From an uncultured Paracoccaceae bacterium (GTDB lineage: Bacteria; Pseudomonadota; Alphaproteobacteria; Rhodobacterales; Rhodobacteraceae): a stretch of 64,000 bases of DNA. The stretch spans positions 124,001-188,000 of the forward strand of contig CANLVD010000004.1 in the NCBI GenBank assembly GCA_947494445.1, given 5' to 3'. Made by a program: the position numbers and the translations under genes. This document shows positions 1 to 8,467 of this stretch, one piece after another. A model generated the notes under the pieces. That model searched no databases, was not told the origin of the DNA, and saw only the letters and a program-made list of their open reading frames with translations. The stretch's first letter is position 1; each line of letters begins with the position of its first letter.

Positions 1-1
1 A

Positions 2-166
2 CTTGGCGGAAACGAAAGCTACCCTGAGGTTTTTGCACCGTTTGGTGGCTTTGCCGACACGGTTAAAGTGGAAAATGGCCGTGTCGGCCTGCCAGATGTG
101 CCGGGGATCGGTTTCGAGCGCAAACAGGCACTGATAGACTGCATGCGTACTGCAACCGAAACCTGA
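2..166 (+). CDS. C-terminal end of an enolase-superfamily (mandelate racemase/muconate lactonizing type) dehydratase
   Basis: Only the last 54 codons are inside the window; the frame is open from base 2 to a TGA at 164-166. The visible end reads ...PFGGFAD...VENGRVGLPDVPGIGFERK..., the usual closing segment of sugar-acid dehydratases of the mandelate racemase subgroup, where PGIGFE-K-L packs on the capping domain. The tail resembles tartrate- or galactarate-type dehydratases most, but the catalytic lysines and metal ligands lie outside the window, so substrate cannot be assigned. The next gene is convergent. Confidence 0.6.
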   Translation, partial: LGGNESYPEVFAPFGGFADTVKVENGRVGLPDVPGIGFERKQALIDCMRTATET

Positions 167-236
167 GTGGTCAGCCCGGTTTCGAAGGGGCAGAATGCCC
201 TGCCCCTTTGATAGAAACTGTTTCCAGTAGTGCGCT

Positions 237-1145
237 TCAGAAGGGGGCGAAACCGTCACTTTGCGCAGCAGGAACGCTCCAGCGCTCACGCGGTGAAACC
301 TCGGTGTATGGCGCACCGGATGCGGGCACCTGACCCTGATCCCCATACAGCCACAGAATGATATTGGACCGCTCGCCGCTGGTGATCGGCATGGATTCGT
401 GGGGCACACTGCCGTGGTGGATCAACGCCGTGCCGGGGGCAAATGTCAGTTCACTGATCTGGCGCGTTTCCCGGTCGAAGAACTTCACGCCCGAGCCTGA
501 AAACGCCTCGCCCGGAAGGTTCAGGTTCAGGTTCAACGTCACCGACGATGCATCTGTGTGTGCGCGCAAGGAGGCGTCCTTGTCCGGCTGCCACTGAATG
601 GAGAAGCCGAAGGTTTGTGTGTCGTATCCCACGATATCGGGAAACAGCAGGCGCGAGATCGGACGCATATAGGTGTTCATCAGATCACGATAGAAAGCCT
701 GAAAATTCGGCGCGGCGAGATAGCCTTCCGATCTGGCATCCAGCATGGCTCCACCACGATTGAGCGAAATGCCGTAAGGCGGGCGCAAGGGGATGTCAGC
801 ATCCGCCGCTGCTTTCAGATAATCCCGCAGGACAGACAGCTGCGCAGGGTCGAAGAACTGGGCTTCATAGACGCCCGGAAAAACCTCTTTCCACAGATCC
901 TTGACCGAAGCTTCGCTGGCAGGGTCCGCCCATGCCTGCTCGACCGCCCTGCGCAGTTGAGGGTCGAAAAGGCTGTGGTCCAGATCAGCAATCTGGGGGT
1001 TTTTGTCTTCCCATTGTCTCCACGCGTCCTCAAACAGAGACGTGTTCCGGTTCCAGAAAGTGTATACGGAAGGCGCGCGCTGCAGGATCGCGTCCCGAGT
1101 GGGCCGCTCCACTGCACGGGCGCGGTCAAGTGAGTTCAGTTCCAA
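237..1145 (-). CDS. 2-oxoglutarate/Fe(II)-dependent oxygenase (prolyl-4-hydroxylase-like)
   Basis: 302 residues, cytosolic. The C-terminal half is a double-stranded beta-helix oxygenase core: an HxD pair (H196, D198 in AHTDASSV), a distal iron histidine at about 249 in SVPHES, and R259 in GERSN, placed to bind the 2-oxoglutarate carboxylate. The fold and the GERSNIILW segment match the 2OG-Fe(II) group that includes prolyl and lysyl hydroxylases. The start is a TTG; it is chosen because AGGAG lies 9 bases upstream and no better ATG exists. It stands just downstream of an SDR and a CmcJ-like oxidoreductase on the same strand, suggesting a small oxidative-modification group. Substrate unknown. 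Confidence 0.75.
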   Translation of the reverse strand: MELNSLDRARAVERPTRDAILQRAPSVYTFWNRNTSLFEDAWRQWEDKNPQIADLDHSLFDPQLRRAVEQAWADPASEASVKDLWKEVFPGVYEAQFFDPAQLSVLRDYLKAAADADIPLRPPYGISLNRGGAMLDARSEGYLAAPNFQAFYRDLMNTYMRPISRLLFPDIVGYDTQTFGFSIQWQPDKDASLRAHTDASSVTLNLNLNLPGEAFSGSGVKFFDRETRQISELTFAPGTALIHHGSVPHESMPITSGERSNIILWLYGDQGQVPASGAPYTEVSPRERWSVPAAQSDGFAPF

Positions 1146-1216
1146 TTTGAAATGCTCCTGATGTGTCGTGCTTGGGCACGTCTGTCTGTGATGTGGTGTT
1201 CTGCGCTTTGCGGGGA

Positions 1217-2005
1217 TTAACCCAACTTGGCGACAACCTCCCTGATCGCTTGCATCACCTCTGTTCGGTGCCCTGCATCAAGGGCCGCGGCATGAGGTTG
1301 CGCAAAACGGCCGGTGTCATTGTCGAAATACTTGCCAGAGGCTGACGCAAAGGATGCCCCCAAGGCGGCTTCCCGCAGAATATCAGCCCCGATCTGCAGG
1401 TCACTGCCTGCGACGCCAAAGCCCTCCTTGACCATTTTGGACGCAAGCAGCGAGCCGGGATTAACGGCCACAACGACCGGCCCGTTTGGCAAATCCCTCG
1501 CCATTTCCTGCGACCAGATCGTGATGGCCAGCTTGCTTTGTGCATAGGCTTCCATGTCCCCAAGCGGCGCGCGGCCCTGCAAGGCGGCCAAATCCACTGG
1601 GGCTTGTGCCGCGGAGGACAGGTTCACAACACGACCACTGGGTGCGATGATCGGCAGAAGCTCAAGGGTCAGCACATAAGGCGCAAAGGTGTTGACCATG
1701 AAACGCGCATCATAGCCATCAGCAGTCACCGCATCCTTGATCTTGAATACGCCCGCATTGTTGATCAGCGCGTCTATCTGCCCGTGAACCTTGCGAATTT
1801 CTGCAACCAATGCATGGACATCAGCCATACGGGACAGATCGGCAAGATAACCTTCGGACGCTCCGCCAACTTCCTTGAGTGCTGCATCAAGCTTGGACGC
1901 ACTTCGACCATGAAGAAGGATCCTGTGCCCCTCGGATGCAAGGTTTTTGGCCGTCAGCAAGCCAATGCCATCGGTCGATCCCGTGATGAAAATGGTTTTG
2001 GACAT
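1217..2005 (-). CDS. Short-chain dehydrogenase/reductase (classical SDR)
   Basis: 262 residues. A Rossmann TGSTDGIG motif at 8-15 binds NAD(P); NNAG at 82-85, S130/131 and the YxxxK pair Y154/K158 complete the catalytic set. The HGRS stretch after beta-2 (residues 32-35) suggests NADP preference. The start ATG follows AGAGGAA. It lies between the 2OG oxygenase and the CmcJ-type gene on one strand with gaps of about 70-80 bases, so co-transcription is plausible. The substrate cannot be read from the sequence; the family oxidises or reduces alcohols and ketones. Confidence 0.85.
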   Translation of the reverse strand: MSKTIFITGSTDGIGLLTAKNLASEGHRILLHGRSASKLDAALKEVGGASEGYLADLSRMADVHALVAEIRKVHGQIDALINNAGVFKIKDAVTADGYDARFMVNTFAPYVLTLELLPIIAPSGRVVNLSSAAQAPVDLAALQGRAPLGDMEAYAQSKLAITIWSQEMARDLPNGPVVVAVNPGSLLASKMVKEGFGVAGSDLQIGADILREAALGASFASASGKYFDNDTGRFAQPHAAALDAGHRTEVMQAIREVVAKLG

Positions 2006-2083
2006 GGTATTCCTCTTTGATGTCTGCGGTCGCGTTTCAGATCAGCAGTGATCCAGGGCGCCAAATGCGTGGTTGTCGGACTA

Positions 2084-2863
2084 TCAAAAGCGAACCAGTG
2101 TTCGGCTCTCTATGCTTTTACGGACAGTGTGAATGTTGGGATCTTCGACCATATCCAGCGCGCTGTGCCCGATGGAAGGGCGACCGCGATTGTCGAAGAT
2201 GTTGAAATAGGCGACCTCATCACGGGTCATGCTCGACATATAGATCCACTGGTGGTTGGGGTTTGCTGCCAGACCCATGATCTGACCCTTGCGGTCCGGA
2301 TAGATCAGATCGAGCAGGATCCAGTCTTCTTCCGCCACACTGTCGGGAAGGATGAAACCAAGTGGGGCCGAGTTGATGGGTGCTTCAGTGGGGCGCCACA
2401 CATTGATGAAGGCATAGTGTCCGGCACTCCATTCGGCAGCCTTCTCTGTGCCCAGAATATCAATAAGGCGTTGTTTGGCGCCGTTCAGGCTGTAGTCGCT
2501 GTGCACATTCCGCGCCGGTTTTCGATCGGCATCGGAATCGTCTACTCGAACGGTATGATCAAAAATCACGACCTCCTTGGCGTCCACTTCTGCGGTCAGT
2601 AATTCCATCAGTTCCGCATCATAAATGCGGCGCCAGTCCCGAACATCGTCAAAAGATGGAATCTGGGTCGGGAAAGTTCTGAACCCGACTGAAGCCGCGT
2701 TGAAAGTGGTGGCCGTCCTGGCAGAGCGTTGGTCTGAAACCTCAACCTTTGTAGTGGCCAGTTCAGGGGCAACGAGATTGCCAATGATCCCGCCGGCATC
2801 AAGCTCAAACGCCTGCCGCTCTGGTTTGTGCACATGGTAATTGACTGTCGCAGTCCGGGTCAT
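2084..2863 (-). CDS. CmcJ/NvfI family oxidoreductase (non-heme Fe/2OG-related hydroxylase or methoxylase)
   Basis: 259 residues. The segments VVIFDHTVR, a histidine pair in ARNVHSDYS (the HxD-like metal site near residues 140-142), AFINVWRP and the late DEVAYFNIFDNR are characteristic of the CmcJ/NvfI family, known from cephamycin methoxylation and fungal GA4-desaturase-like enzymes. Bacterial members are mostly uncharacterised. The start is preceded by AGGAA. A LysR gene diverges 98 bases away and is the likely regulator of this gene and the SDR and oxygenase behind it. Reaction inferred only as oxidation of a small molecule. Confidence 0.75.
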   Translation of the reverse strand: MTRTATVNYHVHKPERQAFELDAGGIIGNLVAPELATTKVEVSDQRSARTATTFNAASVGFRTFPTQIPSFDDVRDWRRIYDAELMELLTAEVDAKEVVIFDHTVRVDDSDADRKPARNVHSDYSLNGAKQRLIDILGTEKAAEWSAGHYAFINVWRPTEAPINSAPLGFILPDSVAEEDWILLDLIYPDRKGQIMGLAANPNHQWIYMSSMTRDEVAYFNIFDNRGRPSIGHSALDMVEDPNIHTVRKSIESRTLVRF

Positions 2864-2896
2864 CGGGTGTTCCTGTTTCTATCTTGAAGCTTGAAT

Positions 2897-2914
2897 TATC
2901 ACTTCAAAATGATA
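2897..2914. promoter_or_regulatory. Candidate LysR-type operator between cmcJ-like gene and lysR
   Basis: TATCA-N8-TGATA forms an inverted repeat in the divergent intergenic region. Size and spacing fit the T-N11-A rule for LysR-type recognition sites, and the site lies about 50 bases from both start codons. Seen directly; function is inferred. Confidence 0.45.
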
Positions 2915-2961
2915 TAAAAAGCGGCACTCAGTGATTTCAGTATTCCGAAAAACTATATAAT

Positions 2962-3879
2962 ATGGACACTCAAAGCCTTCGCCTGTTTGTTCTGGCCTGT
3001 GAAACCCTCAACATCAGTGCGGCGGGGCGTGCGCTTGGCATGGCGCCCGCGGTGGCCAGCACGCGCATAGCCAAGTTGGAGCGTCTGGTGGGTGCAGAAC
3101 TGCTCCATCGCTCAACCCGTAAAGTGTCGCTGTCGTCTGAAGGGCAGGATTTTCTGCCCTACGCCCGCGAGATCATCGCCCAGGAAGAAGCCGCCATGGC
3201 AGCGCTTGGCGCAGGTCAGGCGCATATCAGGGGCACACTCCGCTTTGCCGCTCCCAGCTCGTTTGCGCAGCTTTACATCGCTCCGCTTTTGCCGCTGTTC
3301 ATGCAACACTATCCTGATCTGACCCTCGACTTGCATCTGTCCGACACCCAGTTCGATCTGATCGAAGGCAGCTATGACCTTGCTCTGCGCAATTCGGTTC
3401 TCGAGGACAGCAGCCTGACCGCCCGCAAGTTGGCGGATGACAAGCGCATCCTGTGCGCTTCACCCGATTATCTGAACCGGCAAGGCACCCCGAAAACCCC
3501 CGCGGATTTGCGGACGCATCGATTGATCGCCTTTCGCGACCTTGAACCAAGGGGCCTTGTCGGACCTGACGGTGCAACGTCCGATTTTGATCCCAAGCGC
3601 GCAGCCCATCGATTGGTATTGAATGACGGCATGACGCAAAAGCAACTCACCCGCGACGGGGCTGGCATTTCGGTCAATTCCCTGTGGCTCGTTCACGATG
3701 ATCTGACACATGGCAGGTTGCTGCACGTGTTGCCGGAATATGCGCTTGCAGAACAACCGTCGCTTTGGCTGATCTACCCCAAAAGCAACGTGGTCTCAGC
3801 CAAGGTCCGGGTCTTTATTGATTTTCTGATCGACCACATCGGCCGGGCTCAGTTCCAGCGGCAGCCTTACTCGAAGTAG
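2962..3879 (+). CDS. LysR-family transcriptional regulator
   Basis: 305 residues: N-terminal winged helix-turn-helix (about 1-60, with LNISAAGRALGMAPAVAS as the recognition helix region), then a periplasmic-binding-like effector domain (about 90-295). It diverges from the CmcJ-like gene, the common arrangement for LysR proteins that control the neighbouring operon and themselves. No clear Shine-Dalgarno is visible before the ATG, which sits in an A/T-rich stretch, so a leaderless or weakly translated message is possible. Its last 13 bases overlap the convergent GntR gene. Effector unknown. Confidence 0.9.
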   Translation: MDTQSLRLFVLACETLNISAAGRALGMAPAVASTRIAKLERLVGAELLHRSTRKVSLSSEGQDFLPYAREIIAQEEAAMAALGAGQAHIRGTLRFAAPSSFAQLYIAPLLPLFMQHYPDLTLDLHLSDTQFDLIEGSYDLALRNSVLEDSSLTARKLADDKRILCASPDYLNRQGTPKTPADLRTHRLIAFRDLEPRGLVGPDGATSDFDPKRAAHRLVLNDGMTQKQLTRDGAGISVNSLWLVHDDLTHGRLLHVLPEYALAEQPSLWLIYPKSNVVSAKVRVFIDFLIDHIGRAQFQRQPYSK

Positions 3880-4553
3880 TTTCGATGCGTTGTGTAAAGC
3901 GCATCAACCGTTGGTGTCAGACGTTCAAGATGTGTCTGCAACACGCCTACCCCGGTTTCGGCATCGCCCGCAAACAGGGCGTCCAGCAAGGCCACGTGAT
4001 CCGCGTAAAGCGTCTCCATCGTGGATGTGCTGGTCAGTGAGAGCATACACAACCTGTCGACCTGCGCTTTGTTCGCGGCAATGATGTCGAAAGCAAATTC
4101 CTTGCGGGACGCACGACACAGCAATTTGTGAAACTGATAGTCGCTTGCATGGAACGCATCTGCATCTTCGCGAGTGATTGCCTGACGCTGTTGTCGCAAG
4201 TTCGCCTTGAGTTCCGCGTCCACGGCCTTGTCACGGTCCTGTGCTACAGTTCGGACGATCTCCATTTCAATGGCGGCGCGGATGAATCGTGCATTCGAAA
4301 TCAGCTCCCGCGAGAATGGACGCACAACCGTCGCACGTTGAGGACGGATTTGAAGCAGATTCAAGTTGGCAAGGCGGGTGAATGCCTCCCGCACCGGCTG
4401 GCGCGAAAACCCAAAGGATTTGGCCACTTCAGTTTCCGAAATCTTGGTTCCCGGCAACATCTCAAGACTGACGATCTGATCAAACAGTGTCTCAAATACA
4501 AAATCGGTTCCGGTTTTTCTGTCATGGGCTTCCGCAACAGCAGTCATCAGCAT
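3867..4553 (-). CDS. GntR-family transcriptional regulator, FadR/FCD subfamily
   Basis: 228 residues: N-terminal winged helix (about 10-75, with SETEVAKSFGFSRQPVREAFTRL) and a helical FCD ligand domain (about 85-215) with histidines near HASDYQFHK typical of the metal/effector pocket. An AGGA precedes the ATG. It is transcribed away from the SDR-TRAP operon that begins at 4743, so it most likely represses that operon in response to the transported substrate or a catabolite. Confidence 0.9.
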   Translation of the reverse strand: MLMTAVAEAHDRKTGTDFVFETLFDQIVSLEMLPGTKISETEVAKSFGFSRQPVREAFTRLANLNLLQIRPQRATVVRPFSRELISNARFIRAAIEMEIVRTVAQDRDKAVDAELKANLRQQRQAITREDADAFHASDYQFHKLLCRASRKEFAFDIIAANKAQVDRLCMLSLTSTSTMETLYADHVALLDALFAGDAETGVGVLQTHLERLTPTVDALYTTHRNYFE

Positions 4554-4687
4554 TCCTATCCTTGCAACAGGGCCAATGTGACAAAACTTGCGGGGAAAGT
4601 ACAGACAGTTCCGCGGTTACTAGGTTTTCAGAATCCTATAAAATTCAATGATTTGACCGAAATGTAGTTTCCGTCAGTAATTTTTAG

Positions 4688-4702
4688 TTGACTAGTATCC
4701 AA
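4688..4702. promoter_or_regulatory. Candidate GntR (FCD) operator upstream of the SDR-TRAP operon
   Basis: A 15-base imperfect palindrome, TTGACTAGTATCCAA, matches its own reverse complement at 10 of 15 positions. It lies in the gap between the divergent gntR and SDR genes, about 40 bases before the SDR start. FCD-type GntR sites are short TTG...CAA palindromes, which fits; binding is inferred. Confidence 0.35.
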
Positions 4703-4742
4703 GTTTACGAAAACCTTTAACCTCAATCGAGGGAGGCTCGCA

Positions 4743-5531
4743 ATGAACATTGAACTGGCTCGGAAGACAGGATCCGCCGCTCTGTTGCCACTTGAGGGCA
4801 AGGTCGCACTCGTCACGGGTGGGGGCCGGGACATTGGTCAGGCCTGCGCATTCAGTCTGGCCAGAAAGGGAGCCTCGGTCGCGATCAGCTATCACGCCAG
4901 CGCACAAGGTGCGGAACAGACCGTGGCACAGATCGAAGATGAGGGCGGCCGGGCCATGGCCATGGGTGCCGATCTCTCGAAACCCGACAGTGCCAATGCC
5001 TTCGTTGAAGCGGTTGTCGCCCAGTATGGCCACATTGACATTCTGGTGAACAACGCAGGCGGCCTTGTGGCACGCAAGACGATCCTTGAGATGGACCTGG
5101 CCGACTGGCATGCGGTCATGGACCTGAACCTGACCTCTGTCTTCACGATGACCAAGGCCTGCCTGCCACATATGCGGGCTGGTGGAAGCATTGTGAATCT
5201 TGCAAGCCTTGCCGGTCGCGACGGCGGTGGCCCGGGTGCTGTGGCTTATGCCACATCCAAAGGCGCGGTGATGACAATGACCCGGGGGCTCGCCAAGGAA
5301 CTTGGACCTGACATCCGGGTCAACGCCCTTTGTCCCGGCATGATCGATACCGATTTCCACAATGTCTTCACCAAAGATGAGGTCCGCAACAAGGTCGCGG
5401 CCTCTACACCACTGAAACGCGAAGGCGATCCGCAAGAAATCGGAGAGATCGTCGCGTTTCTGGCGACAGAAGGCGCCGGATTTATCAACGGTGCTTGCAT
5501 CGACGCAAATGGAGGCGTCTCGTTCTCGTAG
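4743..5531 (+). CDS. Short-chain dehydrogenase/reductase, FabG-like
   Basis: 262 residues. TGGGRDIG at 25-32 is the cofactor loop, NNAG at 103-106, and the catalytic S155, Y169, K173 triad is complete; the C-terminus (INGACIDANGG) is typical of 3-oxoacyl-ACP reductase-like SDRs acting on sugars, polyols or hydroxy acids. GGGAGG lies 8 bases before the ATG. It is the first gene of a set reading into dctPQM, so it probably oxidises the substrate brought in by the TRAP carrier. Exact substrate unknown. Confidence 0.85.
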   Translation: MNIELARKTGSAALLPLEGKVALVTGGGRDIGQACAFSLARKGASVAISYHASAQGAEQTVAQIEDEGGRAMAMGADLSKPDSANAFVEAVVAQYGHIDILVNNAGGLVARKTILEMDLADWHAVMDLNLTSVFTMTKACLPHMRAGGSIVNLASLAGRDGGGPGAVAYATSKGAVMTMTRGLAKELGPDIRVNALCPGMIDTDFHNVFTKDEVRNKVAASTPLKREGDPQEIGEIVAFLATEGAGFINGACIDANGGVSFS

Positions 5532-5603
5532 AACAAACCCCATTATCAACCCTGCGGCCCCAAGGTCCGTGGACATGACCCGAACTTGAACTGGGAGGAT
5601 AAA

Positions 5604-6587
5604 ATGTTCAATTTCTCACTGAAAACACTCGCCGCAGCAGCGGTTATCGTCAGCGGTGTTTCTGCCGCAAACGCGCAGACAACCCTGCGCGGTGCGAGCA
5701 TGTTCGATGAAGAACATGCCTTCACCAAAACCCTGCGTGAGTTTGAACGCCTTGTTGCCGAGAAATATGAGGGCGATGTCACCTTCGATCTGCGCCTCAA
5801 CGGAGAACTGGGCGTTGAATCTGACTATGTGACCTATCTCAATCAGGGCGTTGCGGTCGATTACACCATTCTGGCACCGTCAAACATGGCTGTGTTCTCT
5901 GAATCCATTCCGTTGATGGACATGCCGTTCCTGTTTCGCGATCTCGACCACTGGAATGCGGTATTGTCGTCTGACGCACTCGCCCCCCTTGAGGATGATC
6001 TGCGCGAAAAAGCAGGCATCGTGATTGTCGGCTACCACGGCGGTGGTGTCCGCAATCTGGCCTCAGCCGAGCCGATCACCAATATGGAAGAACTGGCAGG
6101 TCACCGCATGCGTGTCATGGGTGCGCCCATTCAGGCACAGACGTTTTCTGCTGTTGGTGCCGCGCCTTCTGCGATCGCCTACAACGAGGTCTACAACGCC
6201 ATTCAGACCGGTGTGATCGCAGGGTTTGAGAACGAAGCGGCCTCAATCCAGAACCTAAAGTTCTACGAGGTTGCCCCGCATATCTCGCTCACTCAGCACA
6301 CGATCACGGTGCGGCCAATCGTGATGTCCGCCAAGATCTTCGACGGCCTGCCCGCAGATCTGCAGGCTGCAATCAAGGCCGCGGGCGCTGAGGCCGGCGC
6401 GTTTGGTCGTGCGCTGGAAAGCGGTCAGGACGGCGAAAAACTGCAAGCCATGTCAGACGCCGGCCAGGTTGTGGTGCATCCGTTCAGCGGTCGTGAAAAG
6501 ATGCTTGAACTGGTGCAGCCGGTTCAGGATGCCTACGCGGCAGAACTGGGTGCAACGGAACTGCTGGAAAACATCCGCGGAATGTAA
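5604..6587 (+). CDS. dctP: TRAP transporter solute-binding protein, DctP type
   Basis: 327 residues with a Sec signal peptide ending near ANAQ (about residue 24) for export to the periplasm. The body is a DctP family binding protein: the conserved segment GVRNLAS, the arginine region around RVMGAPIQ that clamps a substrate carboxylate, and NEVYNAIQTGVIAGFENE. The start at 5604 is preferred over an in-frame ATG 18 bases upstream because GGGAGG precedes it. Followed by the membrane subunits dctQ and dctM. Ligands of this family are mostly carboxylates; this one is not defined. Confidence 0.9.
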   Translation: MFNFSLKTLAAAAVIVSGVSAANAQTTLRGASMFDEEHAFTKTLREFERLVAEKYEGDVTFDLRLNGELGVESDYVTYLNQGVAVDYTILAPSNMAVFSESIPLMDMPFLFRDLDHWNAVLSSDALAPLEDDLREKAGIVIVGYHGGGVRNLASAEPITNMEELAGHRMRVMGAPIQAQTFSAVGAAPSAIAYNEVYNAIQTGVIAGFENEAASIQNLKFYEVAPHISLTQHTITVRPIVMSAKIFDGLPADLQAAIKAAGAEAGAFGRALESGQDGEKLQAMSDAGQVVVHPFSGREKMLELVQPVQDAYAAELGATELLENIRGM

Positions 6588-6599
6588 TCCGATCACCAC

Positions 6600-6633
6600 A
6601 AGGGGCGGCGCGCACATTGCTCGCCGCCCTTTT
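6600..6633 (+). terminator. Intercistronic hairpin after dctP
   Basis: AGGGGCGGCG pairs with CGCCGCCCT (one bulged G), followed by four T. It lies between the binding-protein gene and dctQ. In transporter operons such hairpins reduce read-through or protect the upstream message, so that the binding protein is made in excess. Seen directly; the effect is inferred. Confidence 0.55.
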
Positions 6634-6668
6634 GATGCACAAGAAGACTAACCGGGGAGGCGCATCAC

Positions 6669-7163
6669 ATGATTGGCAACGCGCTGGAATTTTTCTGCAA
6701 GGGCTTGCGCATATTGCTCGGCGTCCTGATGGGCGCCCTCGCTGTGCCGGTCGCCATGCAGGTGATCTCTCGCTACACCGGCCTGATCCCCACCTATCTT
6801 TGGACAGAGGAACTGGCGACCTTCATTTTCGTCTGGATTGTCATGATCGGATCAATGGTCGCCGTCTGGGATGGAACTCACTTCGACGTGCGGGTGCTGA
6901 AAGATGCAGCATCTCCGCTGATGCGCCTTGTGCAAAACGGAGTGGTCCATGTCGGGATCATGATCTTCGCACTTCTGTTTCTGATCTACGGCTTCGAATA
7001 CGTCGCTTTTGGCAACAACCAACGCTCCGTCATGATGCGCGCAAATCTTGCGGTCACCTATGTTTCGGTACCCATCGCAGGCGCGGTCTGGCTCATTTTC
7101 GCCAGCTACCGACTGACCGAAGAGATCGCGGCGTTCCGTAACAGATCGGTCCCAACACAATGA
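6669..7163 (+). CDS. dctQ: TRAP transporter small membrane subunit, DctQ type
   Basis: 164 residues with four hydrophobic segments (about 15-35, 50-70, 90-115, 130-150) and the conserved WTEELATFIFVW motif between helices 1 and 2. GGGAGG precedes the ATG. It forms the membrane complex with DctM; its stop overlaps the dctM start (ATGA), indicating translational coupling. Confidence 0.9.
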   Translation: MIGNALEFFCKGLRILLGVLMGALAVPVAMQVISRYTGLIPTYLWTEELATFIFVWIVMIGSMVAVWDGTHFDVRVLKDAASPLMRLVQNGVVHVGIMIFALLFLIYGFEYVAFGNNQRSVMMRANLAVTYVSVPIAGAVWLIFASYRLTEEIAAFRNRSVPTQ

Positions 7164-8467
7164 TCCTGGATACCGCCACCGCAAGCAGCATGCTGATCTG
7201 CGGCTTTCTTGTGCTTGTCCTGTTGCGCATCCCGGTCGCATTCGCGCTTGGCTTGTCGACGATCCCGGTTGTTCTGCTGGAACTGCGTTTGACGCCCTTC
7301 ATCGTGTTGGACCGCATGTTCCAGTCCTACAACTCCTTCATCTTGCTGGCTGTGCCCTTCTTCCTGCTGGCGGCCAACCTGATGAATTCCGGCAAGGTCA
7401 CGGACCGGTTGATCGAGCTTGCCCGTGTGCTGACAGGCTGGCTGCCCGGTGGGTTGGGCCACGTCAATGTGGCTGTGTCCATGCTGTTTGCCGGCATCTC
7501 GGGCTCCTCCACGGCTGACGCTGCGGGCATCGGCAAGATCCTGATCCCGGCCATGCAGAAAGAGGGATATGACACCCGGTTTGCCGTTGCGATCACCGCC
7601 TGTTCTTCCGTGATGGGGGTGATTATACCGCCCTCCATCCTGATGATTGTCTGGGGCGGCGTGATGCAGGTCTCCGTTGGGGCGCTTTTTCTGGGTGGGG
7701 CAATCCCGGGCCTGATGATCGGACTGGCTCTGATGGCAACGGTCTATGGTTTTGCCAAGGTCCGAAACTATCCGGTCACGGCAACCCCGAATTGGGGGGA
7801 GTTCTGGGCCGCGTGGAAAGGCGCTGCACTTGCCCTGCTCACACCGATTTTCGTCATCGGCGGCATCGTCGGCGGCATCGTTACGCCCACCGAAAGTGCC
7901 ATCATCGCGGCAGGCTATGCGCTGATCCTCGGCATGTTCGTCTATCGCACCGTGAAACCAAAGGATCTGGGCTTCATCCTTTTCGACACCGCGCGGTTCG
8001 CCGCGATCTCGCTTTTTGCCATCGGCACTGCATCCGCCTTTGGCTGGCTGTTGTCCTTCTACAATGCGCCCCGGCTGATCGTCAGCCTGATCACAGCGTG
8101 GGAGTTCGGACCCTTCGGGACGGCAATGATCATCGCGCTGCTGTTCCTGATCTTCGGGCTTTTCATCGATGCGATCCCAACCATCATCATTCTCGGGACC
8201 GTGCTCATGCCCGTGGCACAGGCCGGTGGAATTGACCCCATCGCCTTTGCGATCATCGGCATCGTGTCGCTTGCGTTCGGGCTGGTGACCCCGCCTTACG
8301 GGCTCTGCCTGTTGATTTCGGCGGCCATTGGCGGATTGAACGTGGTGCAGGTCCTCAAGGAGGTTGCGATCATTCTCGCACCGATGCTGTTGATCCTGGT
8401 CCTGTTGGCCGCCGTTCCGGAAATCGTCTTGTGGTTGCCGAAGCTGGTCATGCCGCAAAGCTTCTGA
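7160..8467 (+). CDS. dctM: TRAP transporter large permease subunit, DctM type
   Basis: 435 residues, about 12 membrane segments, with the family signatures FAGISGSSTADAAGIG (about 110-125), IPPSILMIVWGG (about 155) and LTPPYGLCLLI-like VTPPYG (about 377). It is the Na+-driven translocating subunit. The gene ends directly against the convergent Rieske gene (stop codons abut at 8467/8468). A long reverse-strand open frame across this gene is an antisense shadow of GC-rich coding DNA. Confidence 0.93.
   Translation: MILDTATASSMLICGFLVLVLLRIPVAFALGLSTIPVVLLELRLTPFIVLDRMFQSYNSFILLAVPFFLLAANLMNSGKVTDRLIELARVLTGWLPGGLGHVNVAVSMLFAGISGSSTADAAGIGKILIPAMQKEGYDTRFAVAITACSSVMGVIIPPSILMIVWGGVMQVSVGALFLGGAIPGLMIGLALMATVYGFAKVRNYPVTATPNWGEFWAAWKGAALALLTPIFVIGGIVGGIVTPTESAIIAAGYALILGMFVYRTVKPKDLGFILFDTARFAAISLFAIGTASAFGWLLSFYNAPRLIVSLITAWEFGPFGTAMIIALLFLIFGLFIDAIPTIIILGTVLMPVAQAGGIDPIAFAIIGIVSLAFGLVTPPYGLCLLISAAIGGLNVVQVLKEVAIILAPMLLILVLLAAVPEIVLWLPKLVMPQSF

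Noticed and set aside
4692-5576. Reverse-strand 294-codon frame opposite the SDR gene
   Set aside because: No family resemblance; the plus-strand SDR has a complete catalytic triad and a good ribosome site.
7106-8458. Long reverse-strand open frame opposite dctM
   Set aside because: Its composition (H, D, Q, R-rich, repeats of low-complexity character) is the usual antisense shadow of a GC-rich membrane-protein gene; no domain or ribosome site.
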